From NCBI RefSeq assembly GCF_014932895.1, contig NZ_JACYOF010000007.1, positions 1 to 64,000 of the forward strand: 64,000 bases of DNA, given 5' to 3'. Positions 61,349-64,000 of the stretch are shown in pieces (within the stretch, counting starts at the first letter, position 1; every line of letters begins with the position of its first letter). The notes under the pieces were generated by a model that was given only the letters and a program-made list of their open reading frames with translations, ran no database searches and was not told the DNA's origin. This stretch comes from Bacillus thuringiensis. GTDB lineage: Bacteria > Bacillota > Bacilli > Bacillales > Bacillaceae_G. A program made the position numbers and the translations under genes.

Positions 61349-63973
61349 ATGAGCATACCGTCAATATTAACGAAAGAACCGTTAAAAAAGAAAGATACAA
61401 AAATTGATATACAAGAAAATAATATAAATGATTTAGTTGCATCTGCTAGCCGAGTTATTGCACCCCTTTGGCCTATCTCTACATTCGCAGCTCATCACCC
61501 TTGGATGGGACTTGAAAACCAATCATTTGAACAAGTCGCAGATTGGTTAAAAGAAGTTCGTAATGTGGATATTTATCCTAGTGTTTCCATGATTCATTTG
61601 GCAAAGGCGAAAGGTGAGATTGAGGACTTATTTTTACAAATGGCCTTGTCTCGTTGGCTTGATTCACAATCTTTTAATATTCCGCGAGAGACAGCGGAGC
61701 ATTTTTGCCAAGCAGCTTTAAAGTTAGAAAGATTACCTTCTAGTCTATTATCATTGCCAGAATTAAATAAACTGACAAAAGAAATGAGTTATATAAATAC
61801 AGGAAGTATTAAAGACTCTTCTATACAACCAATAAGTTCGCTTATAGAGAATCAAAATAGTGAAAACCTATCTGATATTCTTAATTATCATATCATTAAA
61901 TGGTGTAAATTATATCTTGATGACTCCGGGTCAAGTTGGACGATGCCAAATCGAGAGAAAGGTTTTTATCGTGCATGGCACCACCTTATTAAATTTGATC
62001 CAGCGCTCAGTAAAAATGAGCGTAAAGTTTTAAAAGATTGGCCACAGGATGCCCAGGCAGCTTTAACAAGAGCACTATCTGAACTAGGAATTTCTGAATC
62101 TAAAATACAAGCTTACCTTGAAGGGCACTTACTTTCTTTGCCTGGTTGGGCAGGAATGATACTATGGCGTTCACGACAATCAATTCAGGAACAGCCGCTC
62201 CTAATAGAATATTTAGCAGTTCGAATTTCTATGGAGTTGGCTATTGTAAAACCTTATTTATCTTTAACAAATCAAAAGGTTGAGAAAAAAGTTTCGATTG
62301 CTCCACTTATAGCTTCTTGGATCTATTGGGGGAATATTTCAATCGAGGAATGGTCACAAATGCCTGCAGCTGAACAAAGCGAATTATTAGCATTTGCTTA
62401 TCGTTTTGATGAAAATATTCGTAGGAAACTTTGGTTGGAAGCTTGGGAACAGACGCATGCAGAGCAATTAAGGGAGAAGATTGTTTCTAAACAACGTGCA
62501 ACTAACGATAAAAAGCGTGTATTAGCTCAATTAGCATTCTGTATTGATGTACGTTCAGAACCGTTTCGTCGCCACCTTGAAAAATTAGGCCCGTTTGAAA
62601 CGTTTGGAATAGCTGGTTTCTTTGGATTACCAATTGCAACTAGTGAACTAGGTTGTAATGACAGCCATCCTTCTTTGCCAGTTATACTAAAACCGAAACA
62701 TCAAATAAAAGAGCTCACAGATGAAAATGAATTTAAATCCTATCAGCAACGTAAGATGGTAGGCAGTTCGTTAAGTTATACATTTAAAACGATGAAACAG
62801 AACGTACTTACAAGTATGCTGCTACCCGAGTTAAGTGGTCCTTTACTTGGTCTACAGATGATGACAAGGAGTTTTGTACCAAGAAGAGTAGGTGGTTTAT
62901 TTCGTAATCTTCGTAAAACTATGTTACAAAAACCTGATACAACATTCTCTCTTAATCATGTTCATGACACAAAAGGTGAGATACCTATCGGTTTTACTAA
63001 AGAAGAAAAAGTGAACTATGTGCGCCAAACTTTAAAAATGATAGGATTGACAGAAGATTTCGCTTCTTTAGTTGTAATGTGTGGACACAGTAGTCAAAGT
63101 ACGAACAACCCTTATGCAGCTGCGCTTGAGTGTGGTGCTTGTGGCGGAGCAGCAGGAGGATTCAATGCAAGAGTTTTTGCTACTTTATGTAATCTTCCAG
63201 AAGTGAGAGAGGTGTTGTCTACTGAAGGTATTAAAATTCCTGAGGATACCATTTTTGCAGCAGCTGAACATAAAACAACAGTGGATGAGTTGGAATGGAT
63301 TTATGTCCCAGAACTTTCAGAAACTGCGCAAGAAGCATTTGATTGTATTGAGTCGATTATGCCAAATGTCAGCCAGCATGCAAATAGAGAACGTTTAACG
63401 CAATTACCTAATTTTAAAACGAAAATAAAAAATCCGAGTAAAGAGGCACATCGATTTGCAGAAGATTGGAGTGAAATACGCCCGGAATGGGGATTAGCCC
63501 GTAATGCATCTTTTATTATCGGGCAGCGTGAACTGACTCAGGATTGTGACTTAGAAGGTAGGGCTTTCCTTCATAATTATGATTGGAAACAGGATGAAAG
63601 TGGCGATATATTAGCTAACATCATTGCAGGACCTGGAACAGTAGCTCAGTGGATAAATTTACAATATTACGCTTCAACTGTAGCTCCTCATTATTATGGT
63701 AGTGGAAATAAAACAACCCAAACGGTAACGGCAGGTCTCGGTGTTATGCAGGGAAATGCAAGTGACTTGTTGCCAGGCTTACCTTGGCAATCCGTTATGC
63801 AGTCAGATAGTGAGACGTATCATTCACCACTTCGTTTGCTAATTGTAATTCAAGCGCCTATTAGATATATAGAACGTTTGCTAAATAATGATTTCACATT
63901 TCGAGAAAAAGTTCAAAATGGATGGGTTAGACTTGCAAGTGTTGATCCAGAGGGACGTTGGAAAAACTGGTAA
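61349..63973 (+). CDS. dabA: DabA (DUF2309), carbonic-anhydrase-like subunit
   Basis: 874 aa; ATG 61349 behind GGGAGGT (GTG 61346 gives one more residue). DUF2309 zinc ligands are visible: Cys and Asp in LAFCIDVRSEPFRRHLE at about residues 398-400, then His and Cys in CGHSSQSTNNPYAAALECGACGGAAGG at about 579-594. Couples CO2 hydration to vectorial transport with DabB, giving bicarbonate in the cytoplasm. Common where anaplerotic bicarbonate is limiting. Translationally coupled to dabB. Ends 27 bases before the end of the window. Confidence 0.9.
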   Translation: MSIPSILTKEPLKKKDTKIDIQENNINDLVASASRVIAPLWPISTFAAHHPWMGLENQSFEQVADWLKEVRNVDIYPSVSMIHLAKAKGEIEDLFLQMALSRWLDSQSFNIPRETAEHFCQAALKLERLPSSLLSLPELNKLTKEMSYINTGSIKDSSIQPISSLIENQNSENLSDILNYHIIKWCKLYLDDSGSSWTMPNREKGFYRAWHHLIKFDPALSKNERKVLKDWPQDAQAALTRALSELGISESKIQAYLEGHLLSLPGWAGMILWRSRQSIQEQPLLIEYLAVRISMELAIVKPYLSLTNQKVEKKVSIAPLIASWIYWGNISIEEWSQMPAAEQSELLAFAYRFDENIRRKLWLEAWEQTHAEQLREKIVSKQRATNDKKRVLAQLAFCIDVRSEPFRRHLEKLGPFETFGIAGFFGLPIATSELGCNDSHPSLPVILKPKHQIKELTDENEFKSYQQRKMVGSSLSYTFKTMKQNVLTSMLLPELSGPLLGLQMMTRSFVPRRVGGLFRNLRKTMLQKPDTTFSLNHVHDTKGEIPIGFTKEEKVNYVRQTLKMIGLTEDFASLVVMCGHSSQSTNNPYAAALECGACGGAAGGFNARVFATLCNLPEVREVLSTEGIKIPEDTIFAAAEHKTTVDELEWIYVPELSETAQEAFDCIESIMPNVSQHANRERLTQLPNFKTKIKNPSKEAHRFAEDWSEIRPEWGLARNASFIIGQRELTQDCDLEGRAFLHNYDWKQDESGDILANIIAGPGTVAQWINLQYYASTVAPHYYGSGNKTTQTVTAGLGVMQGNASDLLPGLPWQSVMQSDSETYHSPLRLLIVIQAPIRYIERLLNNDFTFREKVQNGWVRLASVDPEGRWKNW

Positions 63974-64000
63974 CAATCATGTAATGCATAATCAACTATT

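Noticed and set aside
1-64000. CRISPR array
   Set aside because: No regularly spaced repeats of 24-40 bp with unique spacers were found; the 20-bp tandem repeats at 18928 have no spacers.
1-64000. tRNA or rRNA genes
   Set aside because: No cloverleaf with GTTCGA-type arms and no conserved rRNA segment was found by eye; a scanning program would be needed to exclude tRNAs fully.

Overview
The window comes from a spore-forming, AT-rich Bacillus, almost certainly the Bacillus cereus/thuringiensis group. The evidence is three IS231-type (IS4 family) transposase loci plus many solo IS231 ends, a Tn4430-like terminal repeat, an alpha/beta-type small acid-soluble spore protein, an Hfq paralogue, BceAB-type transporter genes and AGGAGG-type ribosome binding sites with frequent TTG/GTG starts. 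Whether it is chromosome or plasmid is not settled: the first 27 bases read like the start of a 6-phosphogluconate dehydrogenase on the minus strand (chromosomal), while the phage-integrase-type recombinase and the mobile elements are plasmid- or island-like. I read it as a genomic island or accessory region.

Layout. 1-2940: a roughly 1 kb ORF-poor, hairpin-rich stretch ending in an intrinsic terminator (candidate large structured RNA), followed by small phage-like genes. 3770-5540: a secreted DUF4879-like protein, two 116-bp IS231-end MITEs and a CPBP protease. 6532-7083: a small gene and an hfq paralogue. 7098-15796: a transposase-less element with Tn3-family-style ends and a 5-bp target duplication, carrying an acyl-ACP desaturase, a CarD-like regulator and small genes. 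Its left end is itself split by a 4.66-kb IS231 element (7110-11773, with an 11-bp duplication) that carries a hydrolase, a membrane protein and a phosphatase. 15797-22655: single-gene modules (DJ-1/PfpI protein, CPBP protease, chloramphenicol-phosphotransferase-like kinase, NtdB-like phosphatase, P-loop kinase) separated by repeated non-coding motifs. 24236-25505 and 37194-39770: two cassettes bounded by the same ~53-bp terminal inverted repeat but with different cargo (a LysE exporter; a YczE-type membrane protein with a LysR regulator). Between them lie an IS231, a MarR/MFS pair, a BceAB-type ABC transporter and a dead IS231.

39800-48130: a ~735-bp duplication, a LysR/tautomerase/carboxymuconolactone decarboxylase-like cluster, a lipoprotein, a two-HTH DNA-binding protein and a tyrosine recombinase. 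48609-55368: a fused histidine kinase-response regulator with a neighbouring detached sensor-domain protein, an erythromycin-esterase-like lipoprotein, a CPBP protease, a spore SASP and a short-chain dehydrogenase. 55581-58650: TnpB and IS200/IS605 end remnants around a divergent TetR/CYP109-like P450 pair with a clear palindromic operator. 58802-63973: DUF2294, then dabB-dabA, a predicted energy-coupled inorganic-carbon uptake complex.

The general theme is passenger genes carried between transposon ends that no longer have, or never had, their own transposase, so that movement would depend on IS231 or Tn3-family enzymes supplied in trans. Everything here is read by eye; no database search or folding program was run.
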